A stretch of DNA of 64,000 nt from Pseudomonas sp. LFM046 (GTDB lineage Bacteria > Pseudomonadota > Gammaproteobacteria > Pseudomonadales > Pseudomonadaceae). The notes beneath the pieces were generated by a model, which was not told where the DNA came from, did not search any database, and saw only the letters and a program-made list of their open reading frames with translations. Positions 17,873 through 25,638 of this stretch are shown here, one piece after another; within the stretch, counting starts at the first letter, position 1; every line of letters begins with the position of its first letter. A program made the translations under genes and the position numbers. The stretch covers positions 2,768,488 to 2,832,487 of the forward strand of contig NZ_JYKO02000001.1 in assembly GCF_000949385.2 (NCBI RefSeq). Direction: 5' to 3'.

Positions 17873-18394
17873 ATGTCCGATTCGACCAATACCGCCGTTC
17901 CCGCCGACAAGGGCACCGTTTACTACTTCAATCGCGAGACCGAAGTGAGTTACTGGCAGCCCAAGCCGGCCAATGGTTACGTGACCGTCTGCGTCTCGCC
18001 CACCATGATCAAAATGGAGCGTGACTTTGCGATGGGGACTCAGCTGTTGCCGCCGGGCGGTCGTGTTCGCGAACACGCTCATCCGGCCAACGAGGAGATC
18101 ATTCACGTGATGTCCGGCACCGGTACCGCCACAGTCGATGGCGTGGAATACAAGATGGAGCCGGGTGCGACCTTCTTCCTGGGCAAGCACAACTCCCACA
18201 CCTTCCTGAACGACGGCGACACCGATCTGCACTGGGTCTGGTTCATGACCCCGAGCGGCCTGGAAACCTTCTTCCGTGACATCGGCCGGCCGCGCAAAGA
18301 CGGCGATGCCACGCCTGAGCCTTTCGAGCGTCCGACCAACATCGCCCAGATCGAAAGCAGCGATAACGGCGTATTCACCTACACCAAGAACTAA
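17873..18394 (+). CDS. Single-domain cupin protein
   Basis: A 173-residue protein started at ATG 17873 with AGGAG upstream. Both cupin motifs are intact: GGRVREHAHPANEEIIHVMSG (two His and Glu as metal ligands) and GVEYKMEPGATFFLGKHNSH (third His). A metal-dependent dioxygenase, isomerase or sugar/keto-acid-binding role is possible. It opens an operon with a hydrolase, an aspartate-dehydrogenase-like enzyme, an SDR and a NIPSNAP protein; the gap to the hydrolase is 14 bases. The reaction cannot be predicted. Confidence 0.88.
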   Translation: MSDSTNTAVPADKGTVYYFNRETEVSYWQPKPANGYVTVCVSPTMIKMERDFAMGTQLLPPGGRVREHAHPANEEIIHVMSGTGTATVDGVEYKMEPGATFFLGKHNSHTFLNDGDTDLHWVWFMTPSGLETFFRDIGRPRKDGDATPEPFERPTNIAQIESSDNGVFTYTKN

Positions 18395-18408
18395 GAGAGC
18401 GAAGCGAC

Positions 18409-19176
18409 ATGGCAATTGAAGTCTTCGCCCTCGAAAGCGGACATGGGCATCCCGTCGTGCTGGTCTCGGGACTGGGTGGTCAGGCTTCCTTCTGGAAGCC
18501 GGTCATGGAACGCCTTGAGCAGTCCCACCACGTAATCACCTTCGACCATCCAGGTGTCGGCGGTAGCTCGCTGTCTGGGCGTCCGACCATCCCTGGCATC
18601 GTTGAAGCTGTGCTTCATGTGCTGGAGCAGAAGGGGATTGAGCGTGCTCATTTCGTGGGTCACTCGACCGGATCGCTGGTGGTGCAAACGCTCGCGCTCG
18701 ATTTTCCGGAACGGGTCGAAAGCATTGTTCTGAGCAGCGGCTGGGCTCGACCCGACAAGCGCTTCGAAGACTTCTTTGCCTATCGCAAGCTGGTTCTGAA
18801 TCGCCTCGGGGGCACCGCTTACACCGCTCTGACGCGGCTGGCGGCGTACCCCTCGGAATGGTACGGCGAGAACTTCGCTACCGAGGAGGCGCTGGATTTC
18901 GATGCGCCCTCCCCGGTCGACGTCGACATGGTGCTCGCCCGTATCGACATGCTGCTGTCCTACAACCGTCTGGATGAGCTGCATCGCATTAGTGCCAAGA
19001 CCCTCGTCGTAGGCGCTGAAGATGACTACGTCATCCCTTACCACCACTCCCGCGAACTGGCTCGCCGCATCCCCGGTGCGCAGCTTGTGGAACTGAGCGG
19101 TGGGCATTTCTCACCCGTTACGCGCACCGATGATTTCGTGTCGCTCTTACGCAATTTCTGGGAGTCACTCGCATGA
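18409..19176 (+). CDS. Alpha/beta hydrolase (enol-lactonase/ring-cleavage hydrolase-like)
   Basis: A 255-residue hydrolase with oxyanion-hole motif SGLGGQASFW, nucleophile elbow GHSTGS (Ser86), Asp in VVGAEDDYVIP and His in SGGHFSP. Overall it resembles 3-oxoadipate enol-lactonase and meta-cleavage product hydrolases. Its stop overlaps the next gene's start by four bases, so the two products are probably made in step. It likely hydrolyses a lactone, ester or C-C bond in the pathway. Confidence 0.9.
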   Translation: MAIEVFALESGHGHPVVLVSGLGGQASFWKPVMERLEQSHHVITFDHPGVGGSSLSGRPTIPGIVEAVLHVLEQKGIERAHFVGHSTGSLVVQTLALDFPERVESIVLSSGWARPDKRFEDFFAYRKLVLNRLGGTAYTALTRLAAYPSEWYGENFATEEALDFDAPSPVDVDMVLARIDMLLSYNRLDELHRISAKTLVVGAEDDYVIPYHHSRELARRIPGAQLVELSGGHFSPVTRTDDFVSLLRNFWESLA

Positions 19177-19985
19177 GCACTCAACACATTTCTCGCGTCG
19201 GCATCATTGGCCTGGGCGCGATGGGCAAGCGGGTTCTGACTGCCTTGCAGAACGATCATCTGCCGCAAGCATCCTTCGCTGCGATTGACCACGCCGTCCA
19301 CAGCGATGAATTCATCCAGGCGCACCGTCTGGAAGTCTTCACCGATGTGCAGGGCCTGATTGACTGGCGTCCGGACATCGTTGTCGAGTGCGCGGGTCAC
19401 TCTGCTGTCACCGGTCCGGTATTGGAGATCCTGCGAGCCGGTATCGACGTAGTCATCGCATCCATCGGCGCTCTAGCTGACAAGCAAATCAACGCTGCCT
19501 TGGACCAGGCCGCTCACGACGGTGAGTCCCGACTGATTCTGGTGTCCGGCGCTATCGGTGGTCTGGACGCGCTGCGCTCGGCTCGCTCGGCCGGTCTGGA
19601 AGCGGTCGTTTACGTCGGCCGCAAGCCGCCGCGGGCTTGGGCTGGTTCCCCGGCCGAGGAAGAGTTCGATCTCAGCAAAATTACTGAGCCCACCACCATC
19701 TTCCGCGGAACCGCAGCAGAGGCATCCATTCGTTTTCCGAAGAATGCCAACGTCACTGCCGCGGTGGCGCTCTCCGGCGTCGGCTTCGAGAACACCCAGG
19801 TCGAGTTGGTTGCTGACCCCGGCGTCGATCGCAATGTGCATGAGGTTCAAGCCTCCGGTGCATTTGGCGAACTGAGCATTCGTCTGGCTAACAACCCGCT
19901 CCCCGACAATCCCCGCACCTCTTGGCTGGCTGCTCTGAGCATCGAAGAAGCCGTCGCCAAACAACTCCACTGCCTGGTTTTCTAA
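19173..19985 (+). CDS. L-aspartate dehydrogenase family protein (NadX-like)
   Basis: A 270-residue NAD(P)-dependent enzyme. The Rossmann motif GIIGLGAMGKRV is at residues 10-21, VVECAGHSAV follows, and the family block PKNANVTAAVALSG is near 190. The C-terminal part has VHEVQASGAFGELSIRL and DNPRTSWLAALS, as in aspartate dehydrogenases. Classical NadX supplies iminoaspartate for NAD synthesis, but no nadA or nadC is nearby. In this operon it more likely oxidises or reductively aminates an amino acid or imine made by the pathway. Confidence 0.9.
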   Translation: MSTQHISRVGIIGLGAMGKRVLTALQNDHLPQASFAAIDHAVHSDEFIQAHRLEVFTDVQGLIDWRPDIVVECAGHSAVTGPVLEILRAGIDVVIASIGALADKQINAALDQAAHDGESRLILVSGAIGGLDALRSARSAGLEAVVYVGRKPPRAWAGSPAEEEFDLSKITEPTTIFRGTAAEASIRFPKNANVTAAVALSGVGFENTQVELVADPGVDRNVHEVQASGAFGELSIRLANNPLPDNPRTSWLAALSIEEAVAKQLHCLVF

Positions 19986-19997
19986 GGAGCACTCATC

Positions 19998-20750
19998 ATG
20001 AAACTGCAAAACAAAGTTGCCCTGATCACTGGTGCAGGTGCGGGTATCGGTGAAGCCACGGCCATTCTCTTTGCCCAACAGGGCGCCAAGGTTGTCGTGG
20101 CTGACAAGAACTATGCCCTCGCGCAGGCTGTCGCCGAACGTATCGGTGAGAACGCCTTCGCGCTGGAAGTGGACGTTGCCAAGGCCGAGCAGGCTAAAGC
20201 CATGGTGGAAAAGGCCGTTGAGCATTTCGGCGGCCTGGACATCTTGGTGAACAACGCCGGCTTCGGCACCCTGGGCACTGTGGTGACCCTGGAAGAGGAC
20301 ACCTGGGACCAGGTGGTCGATGTGAACCTGAAGGGTGTGTTCCTCTGCTCGAAGTACGCGATTCCGGAGATCGTCCGTCGCGGCGGTGGCGCCGTGGTGA
20401 ACCTGGCTTCGACCATCTCCGTGGTCGGTATCAAGGACCGCGCCGCCTATGTCGCCGCCAAGGGTGGCGTTGCCGCACTGACCCGCGCGATGGCCCTGGA
20501 TCATGCCCTGGAAGGCGTGCGGGTCAATAGCGTAGCCCCCGGTGTAATCGCCTCCAGCTACTACGACCGCATGTTCGAGCAGGTAGCGGACCCGGTGGCT
20601 TTCAAGAAGGGCCTGGAAGCGCGCTCGCCGCTGAACAAGATGGGTGAGCCGACCGACATCGCCAACATGATCCTGTTCCTCGCCTCCGACGATTCGAGCT
20701 TCGCCACCGGTGCGATGTTCACCGTCGATGGCGGCTACACCGCCTGGTAA
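19998..20750 (+). CDS. Short-chain dehydrogenase/reductase
   Basis: A 250-residue classical SDR. The cofactor motif TGAGAGIG is near residues 11-18, NNAG near 88, and the catalytic Ser and Tyr-x-x-x-Lys are in NLASTIS and YVAAKGG. The C-terminal FATGAMFTVDGGYTAW is typical. An acidic residue after the second strand (VADKN) favours NAD over NADP. It probably oxidises the hydroxyl or hemiacetal made upstream in the route. Confidence 0.93.
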   Translation: MKLQNKVALITGAGAGIGEATAILFAQQGAKVVVADKNYALAQAVAERIGENAFALEVDVAKAEQAKAMVEKAVEHFGGLDILVNNAGFGTLGTVVTLEEDTWDQVVDVNLKGVFLCSKYAIPEIVRRGGGAVVNLASTISVVGIKDRAAYVAAKGGVAALTRAMALDHALEGVRVNSVAPGVIASSYYDRMFEQVADPVAFKKGLEARSPLNKMGEPTDIANMILFLASDDSSFATGAMFTVDGGYTAW

Positions 20751-20756
20751 GCCGAA

Positions 20757-21320
20757 ATGATTCATGAACTACGAGAGTACCGGATTCAGCCTGAGGCTTG
20801 GCCGGTTTACTGGAAGCTCTTCAACCAGGTGTGCATGCCAATTCGCGGTGACGAGTTTGGTCGGCTGCGCGGAATGTGGACGGAGATGGACAGCCGCCAG
20901 GTGCGCTTCTTTCATCTCTGGGAATACGCTTCGCTGGATGATCGGACGCGTCTGCGAATGGCACTACTGGACAAGCCGGGTTGGCGCGATTCGTTCCTGG
21001 CCAAAGCAGCACCGCAGATCCATAAGCAGCATCTGCGGGTGCTGAATCCGCTACGGGTGGCGGAAGATCTGATGTCGCAGGACGACGAGGTCCACCTCAT
21101 TCGCTATGGCTGTGAAGTTGGCCGAGCCAACGAGTTCCGTCAGCGGTTGGAAGAGTCTGGTATCGAGGCTTATGCGCTGTGGGGTATGGAGTTCCCTGAC
21201 CCGAACCAAGTGGTCGTGCTGACATCGAAGGGGGATTTTGCTCTATCGGCAGATGCCGAATCCTGCCTGCAATGCACCGAGGTCACTCGGCTCAAGCCTC
21301 TCGCCCTAGAGAGAGGCTGA
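20757..21320 (+). CDS. NIPSNAP-family protein
   Basis: A 187-residue protein with the NIPSNAP start MIHELREYRIQPEAWPVYWKL, followed by a second half-repeat (HLIRYGCEVGRANEFRQRL). NIPSNAP domains are dimeric alpha/beta barrels that often appear in catabolic clusters without a defined activity. It lies six bases after the SDR and ends the operon, 48 bases before a strong terminator. Confidence 0.85.
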   Translation: MIHELREYRIQPEAWPVYWKLFNQVCMPIRGDEFGRLRGMWTEMDSRQVRFFHLWEYASLDDRTRLRMALLDKPGWRDSFLAKAAPQIHKQHLRVLNPLRVAEDLMSQDDEVHLIRYGCEVGRANEFRQRLEESGIEAYALWGMEFPDPNQVVVLTSKGDFALSADAESCLQCTEVTRLKPLALERG

Positions 21321-21367
21321 TATCGGTACTCTGCCTCAAGACTGGGGCAGAGGTACCCAAGTCAAAG

Positions 21368-21394
21368 CGGCGCGCCCTAGAGGCGCGCCGTTTT
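21368..21394 (+). terminator. Intrinsic terminator of the five-gene operon
   Basis: CGGCGCGCC and GGCGCGCCG form a perfect 9-bp stem with loop CTAGA, followed by TTTTGC. Confidence 0.85.
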
Positions 21395-21488
21395 GCTTTC
21401 AGAGTCAGTCGGAAGAGGTGTCCGCAGGCGCTTGAACTAGAGAAGAAGGAACTGAGCCGTCGCCAGAGCGGTGCTCTGGACTTTCGGC

Positions 21489-21692
21489 CTAACAGCCGCA
21501 GCGAGACAGGTTCTTTGCGAGGTAGTCGGTGACGGTCAGTGGGTCCGGGCTGGCCATGATCGAGAACATCAAATACCGATGTCGTCGTGGAAGGCGCTTG
21601 GCACAGCGTTGAGCGGTAGCCCTGATTGCGTCCGCATTGTCGTGGATGTGGGCGGCAAGCAGCAGAGCAAGGATGGCATCTCTGACGTTCAT
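21489..21692 (-). CDS. Possible small protein facing an operator
   Basis: A 67-codon leftward ORF (MNVRDAILALLLAAHIHDN...) with GAGAG before its ATG. It has an N-terminal amphipathic stretch and a basic middle (KRLPRRHRYLMF), and no recognisable family. The operator at 21738 lies 46 bases before it on the same strand, which is the main reason to consider it real. It could equally be non-coding sequence next to the divergent promoter. Confidence 0.3.
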   Translation of the reverse strand: MNVRDAILALLLAAHIHDNADAIRATAQRCAKRLPRRHRYLMFSIMASPDPLTVTDYLAKNLSRCGC

Positions 21693-21737
21693 GGCGCTCT
21701 CGCAAATCGTCGGTAATGGAGCTTGTTGTGACTGCAA

Positions 21738-21751
21738 TGATAACGTTTACA
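21738..21751. promoter_or_regulatory. Operator-like site between operon end and amino-acid ABC genes
   Basis: TGATAACGTTTACA keeps one perfect half-site. It lies 319 bases upstream of the stronger site at 22057. Confidence 0.45.
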
Positions 21752-22056
21752 TTGAGATTCCCCAACTACCCTTGAGCGGTTCTCCTGGGCTCTTACTCTT
21801 CTGATTCTCCCTTTCGACACCGCGCCAAATCACGGCGACCCTGGCGGGTAACGGCTCTATTCTGGGGTATCCAGCCATCGATGAGTTTGCCCGAAGATGG
21901 TGTAACCGTTGGCTTTAAGGCTACCGTTTCTCCCCAGTCGCATGCGTTACCGCCGGTGACAGGCGCCGCTTCTCCAGTTCATCGCCCCTCTGTGCAATCG
22001 CCTGACAGCCCTAGGTTGTGCCGCTTTCCTACTCTGTGGCCCAATCCTTGCTGTGA

Positions 22057-22092
22057 TGAAAACGTTTACAATAAATGGAGGTAATCGTTACC
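22057..22092. promoter_or_regulatory. Operator upstream of the amino-acid-type ABC importer
   Basis: TGAAAACGTTTACA at 22057-22070 belongs to the local site family. A related dyad, GGTAATCGTTACC, follows at 22080-22092. Both precede the binding-protein gene by about 100-130 bases. Confidence 0.55.
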
Positions 22093-22193
22093 AGACGGCA
22101 CAGAAAGCAGATGCGTAGAACACAACAGAAAAACGCAACGCACGTACTCAGATTTGGGACTTCCGTCTCTCGATTTATCTACAGGGGAAATCC

Positions 22194-23003
22194 ATGAAAT
22201 TTCAGGCCAAGGTTCATGCTCTCGTAATCGCATGCGCAGTATCTGCAAGTGGAAGTTCTGCATTTGCAGACAAGCTGGACGACATCATTTCCGCCGGAGA
22301 GTTGAAATGTGGCGTCATGCTGGACTACCCGCCGAATGGATTCCGCGATACCAATAACAAGCCGGCTGGTTACGATGTGGAGTATTGCCAGGACATGGCA
22401 AAGGCTCTCGGGGTGGAGCCGAACATCGTGGAGACTTCGTCTCCGGACCGGATTCCCGCGCTTATCTCGAATCGTGTCGATATCTCTATCGCCAGTGCAA
22501 CCATTACACTCGAACGCGCCAAGACCATCGCTTTTTCGCAACCTTATTCGAGTTACAGCTTCGTTGTGATGGCGAGGAAGGACTCGGGCATAAATTCGTT
22601 CGAGGATTTGAAGGGTAAGAAGGTCGGCAGCGTTAAAGGGGCGGCAGAAGATATTCTGTTCCAAGAGTACTTCAAGCAGTGGAACGATCCCCAGGGTAAG
22701 TATCTAACCCTCACCAACGATAGTGATCGAAACCTTGCCCTGGCCCAAGGAAAGATCGAAGCGTTCATTGTCAATATTCAGGCTGCCAATGAACTGCAAA
22801 AGCTTCCTCAGTATGCCGATTTCCATACCTGCTGTGATGCTCCATTCCCGAAAGACACGGTGGGCATCATGGTGGGGCGGCAGGATGAGTCGCTGCTCCG
22901 TTGGATAAACCTCTTTGTCCACAATCAGGAGCAGAGTGGGCGATATGCAGAACTCTACAAGAAGTGGTACTCGGCTACTGCGCCACAACTGAGCAAGTAC
23001 TGA
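22194..23003 (+). CDS. Amino-acid-type ABC transporter, periplasmic binding protein (family 3)
   Basis: A 269-residue protein with a cleavable signal (MKFQAKVHALVIACAVSASG, cleavage after SSAFA). ISAGELKCGVMLDYPPNGFRD is the family-3 N-terminal signature, followed by GYDVEYCQDMAKALG. Such proteins bind polar amino acids, opines or related organic amines. Unusually, three Cys lie close together (HTCCDAPFPKD plus an earlier one at CGV). A strong terminator follows directly, so this gene should be expressed above the permeases and ATPase. Confidence 0.92.
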   Translation: MKFQAKVHALVIACAVSASGSSAFADKLDDIISAGELKCGVMLDYPPNGFRDTNNKPAGYDVEYCQDMAKALGVEPNIVETSSPDRIPALISNRVDISIASATITLERAKTIAFSQPYSSYSFVVMARKDSGINSFEDLKGKKVGSVKGAAEDILFQEYFKQWNDPQGKYLTLTNDSDRNLALAQGKIEAFIVNIQAANELQKLPQYADFHTCCDAPFPKDTVGIMVGRQDESLLRWINLFVHNQEQSGRYAELYKKWYSATAPQLSKY

Positions 23004-23007
23004 TTGG

Positions 23008-23035
23008 AAGGCGGCCTTCGTGGCCGCCTTTTTTG
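23008..23035 (+). terminator. Intrinsic terminator between binding protein and permease genes
   Basis: AAGGCGGCC and GGCCGCCTT form a perfect 9-bp stem with a 5-base loop, and the stem runs into six T. It sits inside the ABC operon, so partial read-through would set a high ratio of binding protein to membrane parts. Confidence 0.85.
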
Positions 23036-23049
23036 TTGGGAGGGGACAT

Positions 23050-23721
23050 ATGCTGAACTACAACTTTCAATGGAATCCTGTGCTGAAGTCCATGCCGGAT
23101 CTTCTGGATGGCTTGCTCATGACGGTTGAGTTGACCCTGATTTCGTTCTTGCTGGGGATCGTCATTTCCTTCCTCCTGGCTTGGGCGAAACAATCGGGAG
23201 TTAAAGGCGTCAGGTGCATCGCAAGCAGCTGGATCGAGATCGCCCGCAACACTCCATGTCTGTTTCAGATCTACATGGCGTACTTCGGCCTGGGTGCATT
23301 TGGCATCGACGTTGATTCCTATGCCGCCGTACTGGGTGCCATTGCTTTCAACACCGCAGGGTACATGGCGGAAATCGTGCGCGGTGGCTTGCGAGGGATC
23401 GATCCGAGGCAGCGCCGGGCTGCCGCTGCTCTGGGGATGAATCGATGGCAGACGTTCCGTCACATCATCCTTCCGCAGCTTGTGCCGCTGATTGCTCCGG
23501 CAACCAGCAATCAACTGATCTGGAGTTTGCTGAATACCTCTTTGGGAATGGTCGTCGGGTTGCAAGAGCTTACCGGCGCAACCTATGCCGCCCAATCGCT
23601 CACATTCAGATCATTCGAGTTCTTCATTGTTGCGGCGGTGGCTTACTACGTTCTGGTGAAGGCCGTGCTGCTCGTGACAAATCTTTCTTCTTGGATGCTG
23701 TTTAGAAAGAGGAATGCATGA
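23050..23721 (+). CDS. Amino-acid-type ABC transporter permease 1
   Basis: A 223-residue membrane protein from ATG 23050, with GGGAGGGG upstream. It shows the HisMQ-type pattern: DGLLMTVELTLISFLLG at the N-terminus, EIARNTPCLFQIYM, and the ATPase-contact loop RGIDPRQRRAAAALGMNRWQ near residues 115-135. It overlaps the second permease by four bases and pairs with it. Confidence 0.9.
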   Translation: MLNYNFQWNPVLKSMPDLLDGLLMTVELTLISFLLGIVISFLLAWAKQSGVKGVRCIASSWIEIARNTPCLFQIYMAYFGLGAFGIDVDSYAAVLGAIAFNTAGYMAEIVRGGLRGIDPRQRRAAAALGMNRWQTFRHIILPQLVPLIAPATSNQLIWSLLNTSLGMVVGLQELTGATYAAQSLTFRSFEFFIVAAVAYYVLVKAVLLVTNLSSWMLFRKRNA

Positions 23722-24374
23722 TGGGGTCTGCGATGTTCTCCAGCCTACAGATCAGTGATCTGTACTTCATCTTGGATGGCGCGCTAAAGACCGTCTGGCT
23801 TGCCGCCTTCGTGATCGTTGTTGGTACCCTGATCGGCTTCTTGATGGGCTGGCTGCGATCTATCTCGAAGATCATCAACCTGCTGCTGTCTCCGATAGTT
23901 GACCTCTCTCGGTCAATTCCTCTGATTATCCAGCTAATTGTCACTAACTCTGCTCTGGCAATTCTGGGGAGTCCGGTTAGTCCCTTTGTGTGTAGTGGCG
24001 TGGTGCTCTCTCTGTATATGGCTGCTTACTGTTCAGAAATCTACAAGGGTGGATTCGAGGCAGTGCCGTCAAAGCTTCAGAGAGCAGCACGGTCTCTGGG
24101 AATGTCCTATATACAGAGCTTTCGCCATATCACTGTGCCGATCATGTTACAAAACACATTTCCAGCCTGGGTTGGAATCATGTTGGGCGTGCTGAAAGAC
24201 ACCTCTCTGGCGGCAGTGATTGGCTACATCGAACTACTCAGATCCTCTCAGATTGTCATTACCAGAACCCAGGAGCCTTTAATCATTCTCTTGGGGGTTG
24301 GATTGTTCTACTTCGTGATCTGCTATCCGGTATCGCGTTACAGCCAGAAACTTGAAGAAGGATTCCAGAAATGA
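23718..24374 (+). CDS. Amino-acid-type ABC transporter permease 2
   Basis: A 218-residue HisMQ-type permease. LDGALKTVWLAAFVIVVGTLIG starts the membrane domain, and VPSKLQRAARSLGMSYIQSFR is the EAA-type loop. ATG at 23718 overlaps the upstream stop (ATGA), and its own stop overlaps the ATPase start by four bases, so the three genes are translationally coupled. Base composition here is visibly less GC-rich than in flanking genes. Confidence 0.9.
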   Translation: MMGSAMFSSLQISDLYFILDGALKTVWLAAFVIVVGTLIGFLMGWLRSISKIINLLLSPIVDLSRSIPLIIQLIVTNSALAILGSPVSPFVCSGVVLSLYMAAYCSEIYKGGFEAVPSKLQRAARSLGMSYIQSFRHITVPIMLQNTFPAWVGIMLGVLKDTSLAAVIGYIELLRSSQIVITRTQEPLIILLGVGLFYFVICYPVSRYSQKLEEGFQK

Positions 24375-25096
24375 TTGAGATCAAGAATGTCCAGAAGTCC
24401 TTTGGCGATGTCAGTATCCTCAAGGGTATCGATATGACAGTTCAGAAGGGTGAGGTCGTTTCGATCATTGGGCCCAGCGGTTCCGGAAAATCGACCCTCC
24501 TTCAGTGCCTGAACGCGTTGGAGCCAATCAACAGTGGCAGCATTGTCGTCGATGGCACGGATGTCTTCTCGAAGAAGACGGATCTGAATGCTCTTCGGAC
24601 AACCATCGGAATCGTTTTCCAGCAATACAACATCTTTCCGCACCTGTCGGTTCTGGAGAACACTGCCCTGGCTCTTAAGGTCGTGCAGAAGGTACCGAAG
24701 CAGGAGGCGGAACAGCGTGCCTATGACCAACTCGTGAAAGTGGGGCTTGGCGCGAAGGCGAAGATGTCGCCCACGCAGTTGTCCGGGGGCCAACAGCAGC
24801 GCCTGGCTATCGCGCGGGCGTTGGCGATGCGCCCGCGGTACATGCTCTTTGACGAGGTGACCTCGGCGCTCGATCCGGAGCTGGTTCGGGAAGTGCTGGA
24901 CACGTTGCGCATGCTGTCGGAGGAGGGCATGACGATGGTCCTGGTCACCCACGAAATCGCATTCGCCAGAGAGGTGTCCAGTCGCGTTGCATTCTTCGAT
25001 GCTGGCCTCATCGCTGAGATCGGCGAGCCGCGCCAGGTCATCGATGCCCCCTTGAACGAGCGGACGCGGCAGTTCCTCGCGAAGCAGATCCACTGA
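24371..25096 (+). CDS. Amino-acid-type ABC transporter ATPase
   Basis: A 241-residue ATPase of the GlnQ/HisP type. Walker A GPSGSGKST is at residues 34-42, signature LSGGQQQR near 137, Walker B YMLFDEVTSALD near 157, and switch His in VTHE. It lacks the C-terminal regulatory domain of sugar ATPases. It completes the importer. FDEVTSALD instead of the commoner FDEPTSALD is a conservative variant. Confidence 0.93.
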   Translation: MIEIKNVQKSFGDVSILKGIDMTVQKGEVVSIIGPSGSGKSTLLQCLNALEPINSGSIVVDGTDVFSKKTDLNALRTTIGIVFQQYNIFPHLSVLENTALALKVVQKVPKQEAEQRAYDQLVKVGLGAKAKMSPTQLSGGQQQRLAIARALAMRPRYMLFDEVTSALDPELVREVLDTLRMLSEEGMTMVLVTHEIAFAREVSSRVAFFDAGLIAEIGEPRQVIDAPLNERTRQFLAKQIH

Positions 25097-25121
25097 CGTT
25101 CGACGCTCAGTGGTCGTACGG

Positions 25122-25250
25122 GGTGTGCCGCTGCCAGCGGCACACCTTTCCTGGCTCCAGAAAGGTGCGTATTCCCCCGAGCTGCACCGTTTCTTTTCAC
25201 CCTGCACCAGGCGGAAAAGAAACATGCCCTGTTACAGATTTATACAGGGT
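25122..25250 (+). repeat. Four adjacent hairpins after the ABC ATPase gene
   Basis: GGTGTGCCGC/GCGGCACACC (10 bp, 25122-25146) is followed by TTTCC and is terminator-like. CACCTTTC/GAAAGGTG (about 25143-25166) shares bases with it, so the two are mutually exclusive. GTTTCTTTTC (25189-25198) pairs perfectly with GAAAAGAAAC (25214-25223). CCCTGT pairs with ACAGGG around 25227-25250. This is either a complex 3' end or a regulatory RNA. Confidence 0.5.
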
Positions 25251-25371
25251 ACCGCGCGTCGATCACTCCCTTTCTACTCCGACCTACGACCGTCCAGGGC
25301 TGGAAACCAGGCCAGACACGCTCTGATGGCCACTTGGCGTGAGGAAGTCTACGGGTGGCATGAATACTGCC

Positions 25372-25385
25372 TGTAAACCTTTACA
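25372..25385. promoter_or_regulatory. LacI-type operator, distal copy, upstream of NCS1 permease
   Basis: TGTAAACCTTTACA, identical to the copy at 25521. The central CC step differs from the CG of other sites in the window. Confidence 0.6.
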
Positions 25386-25520
25386 TTGAGATTGAGAGAC
25401 GGGCTGCTGAATCAGCGCGATTTCCTCCGATGCACCGCCTCTGGAATGGGGGTTGTGGAGGGGGTCAGGCTGCTAGGGAGCTGGTCTGAGCAGAATTGTC
25501 CGTTTAACCTCACTTCGAAA

Positions 25521-25534
25521 TGTAAACCTTTACA
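25521..25534. promoter_or_regulatory. LacI-type operator, proximal copy, upstream of NCS1 permease
   Basis: TGTAAACCTTTACA, 149 bp from the identical distal copy and 104 bases before the permease start. Confidence 0.6.
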
Positions 25535-25638
25535 TTGGCTTGTTGAAAAACTTCAAAAAACTGCTCTAGCTAATAAGAGCGTCATCAAGACGGTGGATCA
25601 CGCCTTGCAATCGGTGTGGATCCCGCAAGAGGTAAGTC

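Larger units (their letters stand above)
25097..25638. other. Regulatory intergenic region with serial hairpins and two operators
   Basis: No gene is supported. The stretch holds a hairpin series (25122-25250) and two identical operators (25372 and 25521), described separately. Confidence 0.6.
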
